From positions 2,170,001-2,234,000 of the forward strand of contig JBMNGC010000001.1 in NCBI GenBank assembly GCA_050949645.1: a stretch of DNA of 64,000 bases. The letters run 5' to 3'. The position numbers were made by a program, and so were the translations under genes. A model generated the notes under the pieces. The model searched no databases and was not told the origin of the DNA. It saw only the letters and a list, made by a program, of their open reading frames with translations. This document shows, piece by piece, positions 55,504 to 64,000 of this stretch. Source of the stretch: RUG369 sp050949645. GTDB taxonomy: Bacteria; Planctomycetota; Planctomycetia; Pirellulales; Thermoguttaceae. The stretch's first letter is position 1; the number at the start of each line of letters is the position of its first letter.

Positions 55504-56851
55504 CTCGAGTGACTCCTTAAATTTAAGTGATGGAATTGGCTCGACGCCAAGTACTTTCTGTAATCATATCGACGCTGGGGCGCATGAAGATTACCTATTT
55601 CTCTGATTTTTCTTTAAATTGCCCAAACGACGACACTTTACTTTCTTCCTTATCCTAACGGCACACAACCGCCAGAGGGGAGAAGGTCTCGCTCGCGATC
55701 CTCGAATCGCTCGAGGACCGCGGCTGCGGAAAAGACCGCAAGATCAACCTTCAATATAAATCGCACAAAAGCTTTGTTCAAGCCTTTTTCGTTGTAAATG
55801 ACGAACTTAGAACGCTCAGAGCACGTTAAAATCAGTCATGCCGATACAACCGAAAAGTCCCGCAAATCAAGTCAGTGAGTTGACGCACGGAAATCCAAGC
55901 GAGATGGCGCTCAAACGCCTCGGCAGTCGCAAGGAGATGGCGATTGCTGAAATGGATATCGACCCAAAATCGATACGCTTCTTTGGAAAAATGACGCATT
56001 TTGGCTTTTCATCCAGGATTCCTGTCTGCATAATACGTCGTATTCGTCCAACCGGCGCTTTCCGTATAAACGGAACCAAAACCTCTGCTGAGCGCGAAAT
56101 CTAAAGATCCCAGTCCTGTTTCTATTTTCTCGAAAACGCGACGCGCTCCTAAAGATGGAAGAGCGGATGACCGAGCTGGCAACGAAGGCCGTCGGAGCTC
56201 TTCTGCGGCGCTCAATGATTTTACGCTTGAGCGCGGCGCATATTAATAAGAGCGTTTTCCGAGGACCGTCGCCAGATAGATGAAGACGAATGCCTTTAAT
56301 TATAGTGAGACAGAATACTATCTGATTTAGAAACGCTATAAAACCCGGCTATTTTCGAGCTCCAAGAGTTCTAACGCTGGAAAAATCGAAAAAGTCTGCA
56401 AAAAGCATGGACCGTCCCTGATCCGCTTGCCGATAAAGGCGACGACGGCGGACTTGGATGATTATTTCCTCCGGCGAAGTCGGCTTCTTTTTCGCGGTCG
56501 AGCCTGCGACGAGCTCCCTCGGGAGTTCCAACTCGCCAGAAAAAGACGTCTTTTTTCCACAATCGGAGTAAAGACAAGAAAATGGGCAAAGTCTACAAAA
56601 GGAAAAATACGATACTACCCGTGACGTGTAGCAAACGCGATCGTTTGCTTCATGAAACGTTAATAATGGATTGACGGGGAGATTTGTTCTGCGTCGCTCC
56701 TGGAATGCCCGTGTTAATACGACAAAAATCGGTCGGTTTTGCGCAATGGCGCCTTGCTAACGCGTCGTGTTCACGAAAACAGGCGGGGAAACAGGAACCA
56801 GGTTTTACCCCGAGGCGTCCACCCCTTACGTCATTTGTCAAGGAAGCTAAA
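55504..56851. other. 1.35-kb gene-poor region
   Basis: Several short frames occur (for example 55838-56104 on plus, without a ribosome site). The best trace is a start-less plus frame at 55659-55829 with host-like codons (EKVSLAILESLEDRGCG...), possibly a gene fragment. I cannot support an intact gene. The promoter of the lipoprotein gene should lie near its end. Confidence 0.35.
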
Positions 56852-57430
56852 ATGAAAAAAATGAACTTCAGAATTGCCGCCGCTTTGACCCTTCTAGCTG
56901 CGGTAGCGACGAGCGGTTGCTTCGGTTTTGGAGGTTTCTCGCTCGGTATCTTCAGCGTTCCGGTTCCGGTAAGTCCGTATTTCCAGGGCGCGTACGAAGA
57001 TATGGCCATCGAGAACGATCGGTATAATCAGGTTCCGGTCCTGCCGCCCATCGTCGACGGAGTCCCCGAAGGACTTGACCCTCCGTCGGACGAAGAAATC
57101 ATTCGTCTTCTCGAAAAAGCGAAGCCTGACAACGGAGGCGTTCCGTTCCTCGAAACTCGATATCGTAACGACGTGCGCATCAAGAAGGAACTCGTCGCCG
57201 ATTACGTTGACCCACCCCGCTTCTTCCCGATGGTCGGACTCGTCCAGGTTCACCATGTCCACTACAAGTGCACGGTTTACTTCGAGCAGAAGATCCGCGT
57301 TGGCTGGCCTATTCCTTACACGATCGTCAAGAAAGACGCTCAGGAAATCGTCTACATCGATAAAGACCACCTTCATGCCGTCGAGACGCAGGACAACCCC
57401 ACTCAGGTTCCAACTGAGTTCGGTATGTGA
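56852..57430 (+). CDS. Planctomycete-type lipoprotein (unknown)
   Basis: The ATG at 56852 has AAGGA seven bases upstream and gives MKKMNFRIAAALTLLAAVATSGC, a lipoprotein signal with the lipobox ATSGC (C23). The 192-residue product has a Pro/Gly/Phe start (FGFGGFSLG), a helical middle (PSDEEIIRLLEKAKPD) and a beta-rich C-terminal half with YKCTVYFEQKIRVGWPIPYTIV. It is probably attached to a membrane facing the periplasm. No enzyme motif is visible. It has its own terminator. Confidence 0.8.
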   Translation: MKKMNFRIAAALTLLAAVATSGCFGFGGFSLGIFSVPVPVSPYFQGAYEDMAIENDRYNQVPVLPPIVDGVPEGLDPPSDEEIIRLLEKAKPDNGGVPFLETRYRNDVRIKKELVADYVDPPRFFPMVGLVQVHHVHYKCTVYFEQKIRVGWPIPYTIVKKDAQEIVYIDKDHLHAVETQDNPTQVPTEFGM

Positions 57431-57493
57431 TCTGACGGTTTGAACCCGCCGTAAGACGCTACAAGGCGCTTTCTCTTAACCGACCATGAAACC

Positions 57494-57531
57494 AAACGGA
57501 AAACCTCGACGAGGGGTTTTCCGTTTTTTGT
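57494..57531. terminator. Terminator of the lipoprotein gene
   Basis: AAACGGAAAACC pairs with GGTTTTCCGTTT, with T runs after it, 64 bp beyond the stop. Confidence 0.88.
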
Positions 57532-57714
57532 TTTTCTTGGGAATCTCGCGACAAAGGCTCATAAGAAAACCTTTCTCCAAGCGCGCGAAACGCCATGATT
57601 TCTCTTGACGCGTTCCCCTTTTTTTCGATATCATAACGACGGCTCTTAACGTCGCCGCGCGCGCGACGCTACGAGACGTTCGGAACCGTCGGTTAGCGCG
57701 CAGGAGGTCCTTCC

Positions 57715-60700
57715 ATGCGCAGCTCGCTCGCCTTTTCTTGCCTCGTTGCATGCGTCGTCATCCTCGTGGCGCCCCTCGACGCGTCCGCTCAGGCGTGGAA
57801 AGCATACGCCGAAACTTTGAAGCAGGAAGCTGCGGGAGAATCGTCTTCCGAGTCTCAGGCGCCTTTCGACCCCTCGTTCGACGAACCGCGCGCAGGACTT
57901 CTCGATTTCTCCGACGCGCTCGTCGACGACGGATCCGATCTCTCCGGATTCGCCGTCGATCCGGAGGAAGAAGCGGCGCGACTCGCGCTCGAACAAGAAG
58001 CGGCCTTTGCGCCCTCCCCGCCCTCCTACCGCAATTTCCCAGAACAATGCGCCGACGCGACCCTCAACGATATCTGCTTCGTCTCGCCCGAGCTCGGATG
58101 GGCGGTCGGCGACCGCGGCGTGATTCTTAAAACGATCGACGGAGGCGCGAACTGGACGCTCTGCGCGACTCCGAGCGACGCAAATCTCCTCGCAGTCTCC
58201 TTCTTCGACGCAAACTACGGACTCGCCGTCGGAGGACGCGTCGCGTCGACGACCCGCGGCGGGCAGGGAGTCGTCTTGCGAACGATCGACGGTGGAACGA
58301 CATGGGGGCTCGTCGAGACCGCCGCGTTTCCCATCCTTCGCGACGTGAGGATCATCGACCCTGAAAACGCGTGGATCGCGGGAGACTCCTCGACGATGTA
58401 CCCGTTGGGGCTCTTTGTCAGCGTCGACACGGGCGTAACGTGGGATGCGGTCGCCGGGGCGCGCCACGACGGATGGCGCGCGATCATGTACGATCCGGTG
58501 GAACGTCTCGGGGCGGGCGTCACGACGTCGGGCGACGCGCAGACGCTCGACGGAGACGCGATCACACAACCGACGCTATCACTCGGGATCAGGAGACTTG
58601 CAGACGTCTGTTACGACGGTTCGGTAGGAAATGCGTGGATGGTCGGGGAACAAGGGCTTGTCATGCGCTCGACCGACTTCGGCGCGAACTGGGCGACGGC
58701 GCCGGGCGCTTTTCCCGGCGGCGCGAACAACTACTTCGATCTCTCCGCAGTCGCCGCGCGCGACGGATTTGTCGCGGCGGTCGGAACGCCGGGCGCGCTC
58801 TTCTTCCGTTCCAACGACGGGGGCGCAACCTGGCAGGCGCACCCTACGGGCGTGACGACGCCGTTGCGCAAGCTCTTTTTCTTTGACGCGAATCTCGGGT
58901 GGGCGGTCGGCGATTTCGGAGTGATCGCTGCGACGAACGACGGAGGCGCGACATGGCGCGTCCAACGACAGGGCGGCAAACGCGCCGCGATCCTTGGCGT
59001 CTTCGGACGCGTCGACGACGCGCCCCTCGAAGCGTTCGCGAGGCTATGTTGCGACGAAGGCTATCTCGCGGAGATCGCGCTCATGGCGCGCGAAACGGAA
59101 TACGAGGGTACGTCGGACGAGGTCGATCGCGTCGAGCGACTCAACGAAGCGCTCGTCGAGGTCGGCGCCTCCGGGGTATGCCAGGCGGGAACATTCCGAC
59201 TCGACCCCGAGATTCAGCGCCTCGGAATGGAGCGGCTCCTCGCGCGCTTCGACGCGGAAAACGACGGTCAAGGTCGCCAACGGTTCCGGGAACGCCTTGT
59301 TCGGCTAATTCGGACATGGCGACCGAGCGTCGTCGTCCTCGCCGATCCGACGCTTGACGATCCGCTGAACGCCGACGCGCTGGAGTTCCAGAGCGCCGGC
59401 GACGCAACGAACGACCGCCAGGCGATCGAACTCCTCGCGACGCTCGCTCAGGACGCTCGACGCGTTGGCGCGCGACCGCGCGACGCGTTCCGCGAGCTCA
59501 TCCTTGCCGAGTTGCCAAACGCGCTTCGCGACGCCGCCGATCCGACCGCGTTTCCGGAGCATATCGCGCTCTGCCGACTTGAACCGTGGCGAACGCCCAA
59601 AGCGAGGATGCTCTGCCGCGGCGGAACGCAGGGCGATATGACGATCGACGCGAATTATTACTGTCCGACGGTCGGACGAACGGTCGGTGAAATCGCCGGG
59701 AACGCGCGCGCTATTCTTGCGGACGGCTCGGAAACGGTCGCAGCGACGAATTTCCAGACGCTCTTTACGGACGGCGCGCCGACAAACGCGAACAAGACGT
59801 TCTTCGACGGAGTCGACGAACCCCACGGAAGCGACGCGCGACGCGCTCGACAGCAGGGCGTCGCGCAATACGCGTCGGCGCTCGCTCAGCGCGCGGGCGA
59901 GCGTCGCCAGAAGCTCGGCGTCGCGGAAAATCTTGCCAAGCAGGCGATAAACGCTCCGAGAAGCGCGGACCTCTTTCTCGGTCAGCTCCGGAACAATCTC
60001 GTTGGAGTCGACGAGGATTTCGCGCTCGAATACCTGACGACTTCGGGCAAGCTCTTCGCGGGAATCGGCGCATGGCGAACCGCGGAAGAAATATATTCCT
60101 CGATACCCGTTACTCTCTTCGACAGGCCGCAGAGCCGCCCCGCCCTCGCGTGGCTCATGCAGTACTATTGCGCTTCGGAGCCCGCCGCGCGGGTCGCGAA
60201 TCCTGCGGCGATCGACGAAGAGGCGGGCGCGCGTTTTAGCGCCGCGAAGCACCTCGTCGAGGCGGTCCGTCTCGCAGCGCCGGACGCCTTCATGGCCCCG
60301 GAGCTACGGTTTCCTTACGCCGCCGTGCAGCTCGCGACCGGCGACTACCAGGGCGCGATGAGGTTCTATCTCACAAGGTCGCAAATCTCGACGGGCGGCA
60401 TGGGCACGGGGGACGGTACGGACGACGTCTGGGGAGTGCGCGCCGAGGCGGAGTACTGGCTACGCGCGCCCAAGACAGATATCGGAACGACGGTCTCCGA
60501 AGCGTGTCCGTTGAGCGTCGCGACCTGCCGAAGAGCGCCGGGGAGACCATACCTCGACGGAGAACTTGAGCTGGAAATCTGGGAGACCGCCTCGCGACTC
60601 GACCTCTCGACCCCTTATCCGGAGGCGCCGTCGCGTACGCCGACCCCCGACGAGCAGATTCGAGCAAGATGGCGCGCCATGAACCGCGAATTCTCGCAGA

Positions 60701-61167
60701 CGCTCGGCACAGACGTCTATTTCCTCAACGACGAAGAGTATCTCTATATCGCCGCGCAATGTCAGAAAGCGTCGGGCTACGAGTATAAGGAAGCGCAAGA
60801 AGACGCGCCGAGACCGCGAGACGCGAAGCTCGGCGCCAAAGATAGGATCGAAATTGCGATTGATCTCGACGGCGATTACACGACCGCCGCGAAATTCGTC
60901 TTCGACTGCGACGGCTGGGTCGCCGACTCGCTCTGGAACGACGCGTCGTGGAACCCGAGGCTCTTTGTCGCGCGCGCCGAAAACGAATCCGAATGGTTCC
61001 TTGAGGCGGCGATCCCGATCGCGTCCTTCGCGCCGACCGCGCCGCGTCCTGGCGCCGTATGGCGACTCGCCGTCCGGAGAATCGTCCCAGGGGTTGGAGC
61101 AGAATGCTGGAACGTCGAAAACTCCGAACGCGGCGAAAACGCCTACGGATTGCTGCAATTTGAATGA
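57715..61167 (+). CDS. Exported YCF48-like beta-propeller protein with CBM9-like C-terminus
   Basis: A 1150-residue protein behind AGGAGG at eight bases. Its Sec signal ends near ASAQ (residue 26). An acidic linker (about 35-105) leads to repeated BNR/YCF48 blades at about 110-420, seen as DICFVSPELGWAVGDRGVILKTIDGGANW and later copies (LRKLFFFDANLGWAVGDFGV, GGATW). A long helical middle part follows (about 430-900). The last 210 residues (from about 938) resemble a family 9 carbohydrate-binding module (PYLDGELELEIWETASRLDL...DRIEIAIDLDGDY). A carbohydrate- or complex-binding scaffold outside the cytoplasm is likely; its partner is unknown. Confidence 0.85.
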   Translation: MRSSLAFSCLVACVVILVAPLDASAQAWKAYAETLKQEAAGESSSESQAPFDPSFDEPRAGLLDFSDALVDDGSDLSGFAVDPEEEAARLALEQEAAFAPSPPSYRNFPEQCADATLNDICFVSPELGWAVGDRGVILKTIDGGANWTLCATPSDANLLAVSFFDANYGLAVGGRVASTTRGGQGVVLRTIDGGTTWGLVETAAFPILRDVRIIDPENAWIAGDSSTMYPLGLFVSVDTGVTWDAVAGARHDGWRAIMYDPVERLGAGVTTSGDAQTLDGDAITQPTLSLGIRRLADVCYDGSVGNAWMVGEQGLVMRSTDFGANWATAPGAFPGGANNYFDLSAVAARDGFVAAVGTPGALFFRSNDGGATWQAHPTGVTTPLRKLFFFDANLGWAVGDFGVIAATNDGGATWRVQRQGGKRAAILGVFGRVDDAPLEAFARLCCDEGYLAEIALMARETEYEGTSDEVDRVERLNEALVEVGASGVCQAGTFRLDPEIQRLGMERLLARFDAENDGQGRQRFRERLVRLIRTWRPSVVVLADPTLDDPLNADALEFQSAGDATNDRQAIELLATLAQDARRVGARPRDAFRELILAELPNALRDAADPTAFPEHIALCRLEPWRTPKARMLCRGGTQGDMTIDANYYCPTVGRTVGEIAGNARAILADGSETVAATNFQTLFTDGAPTNANKTFFDGVDEPHGSDARRARQQGVAQYASALAQRAGERRQKLGVAENLAKQAINAPRSADLFLGQLRNNLVGVDEDFALEYLTTSGKLFAGIGAWRTAEEIYSSIPVTLFDRPQSRPALAWLMQYYCASEPAARVANPAAIDEEAGARFSAAKHLVEAVRLAAPDAFMAPELRFPYAAVQLATGDYQGAMRFYLTRSQISTGGMGTGDGTDDVWGVRAEAEYWLRAPKTDIGTTVSEACPLSVATCRRAPGRPYLDGELELEIWETASRLDLSTPYPEAPSRTPTPDEQIRARWRAMNREFSQTLGTDVYFLNDEEYLYIAAQCQKASGYEYKEAQEDAPRPRDAKLGAKDRIEIAIDLDGDYTTAAKFVFDCDGWVADSLWNDASWNPRLFVARAENESEWFLEAAIPIASFAPTAPRPGAVWRLAVRRIVPGVGAECWNVENSERGENAYGLLQFE

Positions 61168-61215
61168 AGGACCAGGCGCGGCGTCACTTCGAAAGGACGT
61201 CTCCTTAACTGACCG

Positions 61216-63237
61216 TCAGTCCTGACTCCACGCCGCGACCTGCTCGGGCTTGAGCGCCCATGTGTAGAGTCTCGCGCGTTCGATCTGGCCGGAGAAGAAG
61301 TCGGAGCCGTTCCCATGCGAAGCGATATCGCATCCGAAGGTGAAGGCGCGAACGTCTTCCCGAGTCGGATGGGTCAGGTGACCGGCGACCTCGATGCGCG
61401 CGACCTCTTGGCCGTCGATATAGAGTATCTGCGTTCGGCCGTCGAAGACGCCGAACGCGTCGACCCAACGGTCGAATTCGATCGGCGCGCTTGCGATCGT
61501 ATAGCTGCGGTTCGCAACCGACGCCCAGAATTCGAGGACGCGCTTCTCATAGTTGACGCACAGCTCGATACCGCGCATCTCCGTATTGCCAAAGACGGCG
61601 CCGGTACCGTTGCGACGCGTCCCGTCGGCGCGGAAGCGAGCGGCGATCGTCGCGCGACGAAGGCGCCGGTAGTCCTCTTCGGAGCACGGGACTTTGGCGA
61701 AGACGTCCGGGGTCGCGTCGAAGGAAGCGACCGTCGCGCCAAGCTCGGGCGCGTCGACGAGCTTCACGTCGCCGCGAATTTCGACGGGCGTCGGATCGTC
61801 GACGCCAATCGGTTGGTTCACGAGTTTACCGTCGACGACGCGAAGGTCGATCACGTTGGCGTCGGGACGCGGCGCCGAGTGGTCGACGGAGTCGGAGGCC
61901 GTCGTAAAGGAGACCTGAAGCGCGCGGTCGCTCCGACGCTCGAAAGGATTGAACGCGTAGACGTTCGCGCGGTACTCCGTCTGCGGCTCGAGAAGATCGA
62001 GCTCGGCGACGATAGACTCGGGCATAGGATGATCGTAATAAAGAGATCGGAAGTACTGGGGAGGAATAGCGACCCAGTTTCCGTCGCTGTCGCGTTCCTC
62101 AAGGTCGAAGCGATAGCTGTGCACGACGTCGGGGCAGGTCGCCTGCGGTATCAAGACGTCCGCGCCATATTCTGTCACGTCCAGGACCTTCAGCTCGGTC
62201 GAATCGCGCCAGCGAGGTTTTTCCGAGGTGAAATATCGAGCGTCCGTATATTTGTAGGAGTCGACGTCGCCCGGTTTGGCGACATAGTAAATGAAGTCGT
62301 AGAAAGAATTTTTCACAACGTCGCAGGGCATGAGCGCGACCGAATTATCGGCGTAGACCTCCATGATGTAGAATTCAGCATAGCCCCCGCTGCCCGCCGG
62401 ATATTCCTCGAAACGGCCCCCTTCTCCGCCGTGACAGATATAGCTGAGCGTGCTCGTCCCGAACGCGGTGAAATTCCCCTGCCATGCGACGCGCGGATCG
62501 GAAAGTGGGTAATGCGTGTGCCCTGAAAAGTTAACGACCGTAGGATACCGCTGAAGCGTCTCGAGAAGATCCTCCATCCCCCAGTCGTCGGCGCCGCGAC
62601 CGCCGTAGACCGTCGGAGAGACCGGATAATGCTGGAAAACGAAGACGGGCTTCTCAGGATCGGCGGCGACGGCCTCTGAAAGTTCACGCTCTAACCATTC
62701 GACCGCATAGAGATAGTCGCCGGGCCTCATCGTTCCCTTCTCGGGGGAAATCCCGATAAACTGGAATCCGTTAATCTCATATCGGGCGTTCGGTTCGACG
62801 CCGAGTTTCTCGCTCCAGAATTCCTGGCTGCCGCTCCCAAACTCGTGGTTCCCCATGCACAGGAGCTTTTCGGTTCCCTCGCGAAGCTCGTCGTCCATCG
62901 CATTTTTAAAGTGGGTCAGTTGCGTGTCGTTCCCGTGGTCCGTCATATCGCCGACGACCATGAGCGCGTCGAGGCGATCGTAGGGACGCGTCGCCGCGTA
63001 GTCGTACGAGAATTGAATCGCGCGACGGAAACGTCCGACTTCCTGCACGGTCTCCGAGTTTTTAAAGTGAACGTCGCTCATCACCGCGACGCGGAGCACG
63101 CAGGGCGCGCGACGCTCCGACTCTTGAGCGAAGAGGCTGCGCGGCACGCAGACAAGAGAAAAAGCAGAGGCGGCGCCGAGCTTCAGAAAATCACGGCGAG
63201 AATGAACATGAGGAACGCGATCGCGAGTTGAGGTCAT
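61216..63237 (-). CDS. Tat-exported metallophosphoesterase with C-terminal LamG-like domain
   Basis: The ATG at 63237 lies six bases from AAGGAG, so it is preferred over the ATG three bases earlier and the TTG at 63252. The 673-residue product starts with a twin-arginine signal (SRRDFLKLGAASAFSLV). Phosphoesterase metal motifs are all seen: SDVHF, VGDMTDHGND, MGNHEFG, FQHYPVSP and FSGHTHYPLSDP (residues about 53-250). A fibronectin-like part follows, then a laminin-G-like jelly roll (from about 490; FRADGTRRNGTGAVFG, FDGRTQILYIDGQEV). It would hydrolyse phosphomonoesters or diesters in the periplasm; the substrate is unknown. It is convergent with the YCF48 gene, with a 48-bp gap. Confidence 0.9.
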   Translation of the reverse strand: MTSTRDRVPHVHSRRDFLKLGAASAFSLVCVPRSLFAQESERRAPCVLRVAVMSDVHFKNSETVQEVGRFRRAIQFSYDYAATRPYDRLDALMVVGDMTDHGNDTQLTHFKNAMDDELREGTEKLLCMGNHEFGSGSQEFWSEKLGVEPNARYEINGFQFIGISPEKGTMRPGDYLYAVEWLERELSEAVAADPEKPVFVFQHYPVSPTVYGGRGADDWGMEDLLETLQRYPTVVNFSGHTHYPLSDPRVAWQGNFTAFGTSTLSYICHGGEGGRFEEYPAGSGGYAEFYIMEVYADNSVALMPCDVVKNSFYDFIYYVAKPGDVDSYKYTDARYFTSEKPRWRDSTELKVLDVTEYGADVLIPQATCPDVVHSYRFDLEERDSDGNWVAIPPQYFRSLYYDHPMPESIVAELDLLEPQTEYRANVYAFNPFERRSDRALQVSFTTASDSVDHSAPRPDANVIDLRVVDGKLVNQPIGVDDPTPVEIRGDVKLVDAPELGATVASFDATPDVFAKVPCSEEDYRRLRRATIAARFRADGTRRNGTGAVFGNTEMRGIELCVNYEKRVLEFWASVANRSYTIASAPIEFDRWVDAFGVFDGRTQILYIDGQEVARIEVAGHLTHPTREDVRAFTFGCDIASHGNGSDFFSGQIERARLYTWALKPEQVAAWSQD

Positions 63238-63346
63238 CATAGTCTCCTTCAATTGACGCGTCGGTCCGGCGCCAACGAAGCCCAGAACTTCCGACGCAAC
63301 GGCATTTTAACCTCGCATCGCGACTGATTCAAGCGTCGACAGAAAA

Positions 63347-63377
63347 TAAAAAAGCCCCGGAAGAGGTCCGGGGCTTT
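63347..63377 (-). terminator. Terminator of the pseudopilin-like gene
   Basis: AAAAGCCCCGG pairs with CCGGGGCTTTT, and six T follow on the minus strand. It lies 15 bp beyond the stop. Confidence 0.9.
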
Positions 63378-63587
63378 TATTCTCGAGCTCGCTAGATCCC
63401 TTTCGTCAGATCGACGATAAAGGTCGAGTTGCGAATCTGTTTGCTGCGCGGATCGAAAACGCGCAGCTCGATCTGTAAGCTCTTAAGAGGAACGTTGTAC
63501 GGCGGCGGATAGTCCTTCAGCTGAGCGGGCGAGATTTCGCCGTCAAGCGGGATATCGGAAATCGAGCCGCTAGAAAGACCCGCTCCC

Positions 63588-63629
63588 GAGAACTGATCGT
63601 AGAGATACGAGAACTGATCGTAGAGATAG
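63588..63629 (-). repeat. Tandem 21-bp coding repeat
   Basis: Two 21-bp units (63588-63608 and 63609-63629) differ by one base and encode YLYDQFS twice. Confidence 0.9.
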
Positions 63630-63889
63630 AGGTCACGCTGATACTGCTCAGTCCACGTATCGTAGACGCAGGGTTCCGGGAATCTCGTCAGGGGCGCACG
63701 AGTTTGGGCATAATGCCCGGCGGAACGCAGATCGTTCGGGTCGTCGAAGGTGATTGTAGAAGAATCGCCAAGTCCGCTCCCAAGATCGACGTAATCGTTG
63801 GTATTAGGATCCCACGCTTTCACGTTGAAGCTCAGAACATTTGTGAGGATCACGTCCTGATTGAAGACGAAATCGGTCCGCGTCGCCTC

Positions 63890-63966
63890 GCTGAGATCGC
63901 CAGTTTCAGGATCAACCTCGTTCCAGATGCTGAGATCGCCAGTTTCAGGATCAACCTCGTCCAGAT
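63890..63966 (-). repeat. Tandem 39/38-bp coding repeat with a one-base deletion
   Basis: 63890-63928 and 63929-63966 are identical except for one missing T in the second (TTCC against TCC). The intact unit encodes IWNEVDPETGDLS. Confidence 0.9.
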
Positions 63967-64000
63967 ATTGGCGTTGTCCCAGAAATCAATGAACGGCGTT

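Larger units (their letters stand above)
63392..64000 (-). pseudogene. Partial, frameshifted pseudopilin-like protein gene
   Basis: The 3' part of a gene that enters from the right edge. The downstream frame (63392 to about 63980) encodes SEATRTDFVFNQDVILTNVL, FNVKAWDPNTNDYVDLG and PPPYNVPLKSLQIELRVFDP, typical of the periplasmic domain of a planctomycete type II secretion J-like pseudopilin. The upstream part (TPFIDFWDNANIW) is in another frame, because the first of two tandem 39-bp units lacks one T near 63960. Either a real disruption or an assembly error is possible. A second tandem repeat of 21 bp gives YLYDQFS twice. Confidence 0.65.

Overview
The window most likely comes from a Planctomycetota chromosome. 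It encodes a DUF1559-type prepilin-like protein, a giant alpha-2-macroglobulin, a von Willebrand/STN-like Gly-rich protein, an alanine/proline/cysteine-rich exported protein and several small lipoproteins. KdsA, an RND pump and a complete Na+-NQR indicate a diderm envelope and Na+-based energetics. Codon use outside one island favours GAC, GTC, CGC and GCG. This leaves few stop codons on the antisense strand and produces very long false antisense frames. The species cannot be read from the sequence.

Layout. 1-9.4 kb holds housekeeping genes: the N-terminal part of a UvrA2-like ATPase, a prepilin-like protein, a lipoprotein, gltX, tRNA-Arg(CCT), galE, and a glycerate kinase/GntP permease pair. 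9.5-14 kb is one giant exported repeat protein, followed by dnaE. 18.6-25 kb is an accessory island on the minus strand. It looks more AT-rich than its surroundings and holds two related membrane proteins, two paralogous proteins with an internal duplication, a propeller-like anchored protein, a Cys-rich zinc-ribbon-like protein and several tiny ORFs. Several of these end at places where the reading appears to continue after a stop or in another frame. 25.9-31.9 kb is the complete nqrABCDEF operon. 32-35 kb holds a GT2 glycosyltransferase, a TupA-type ATP-grasp protein and tsaD. 35.3-40.1 kb is sugar metabolism: a TIM-barrel isomerase-like protein, a GH2 hydrolase and an exported alpha/beta hydrolase. 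40.1-40.6 kb holds a structured RNA candidate and a 64-residue protein. An XRE regulator, the 2259-residue macroglobulin, an RND pump with its adaptor, kdsA, the Cys-rich protein, a lipoprotein, a YCF48-propeller/CBM9-like protein, a Tat metallophosphoesterase and a frameshifted pseudopilin-like gene fill the rest.

How the parts fit. GltX, tRNA-Arg, DnaE and TsaD serve information processing. GalE, the GT2/TupA pair and KdsA supply surface glycans. The NQR pump makes a sodium gradient. The glycerate kinase/permease and the GH2/isomerase/hydrolase set are catabolic. The macroglobulin, VWA protein, Cys-rich protein, lipoproteins and pseudopilins are exported envelope components.

The two most novel-looking items are the pseudoknotted RNA candidate at 40112-40214 and the island at 18.6-25 kb, which I read as an immunity-like, partly decaying cassette array. 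Intrinsic terminators with clear stems mark most gene ends.
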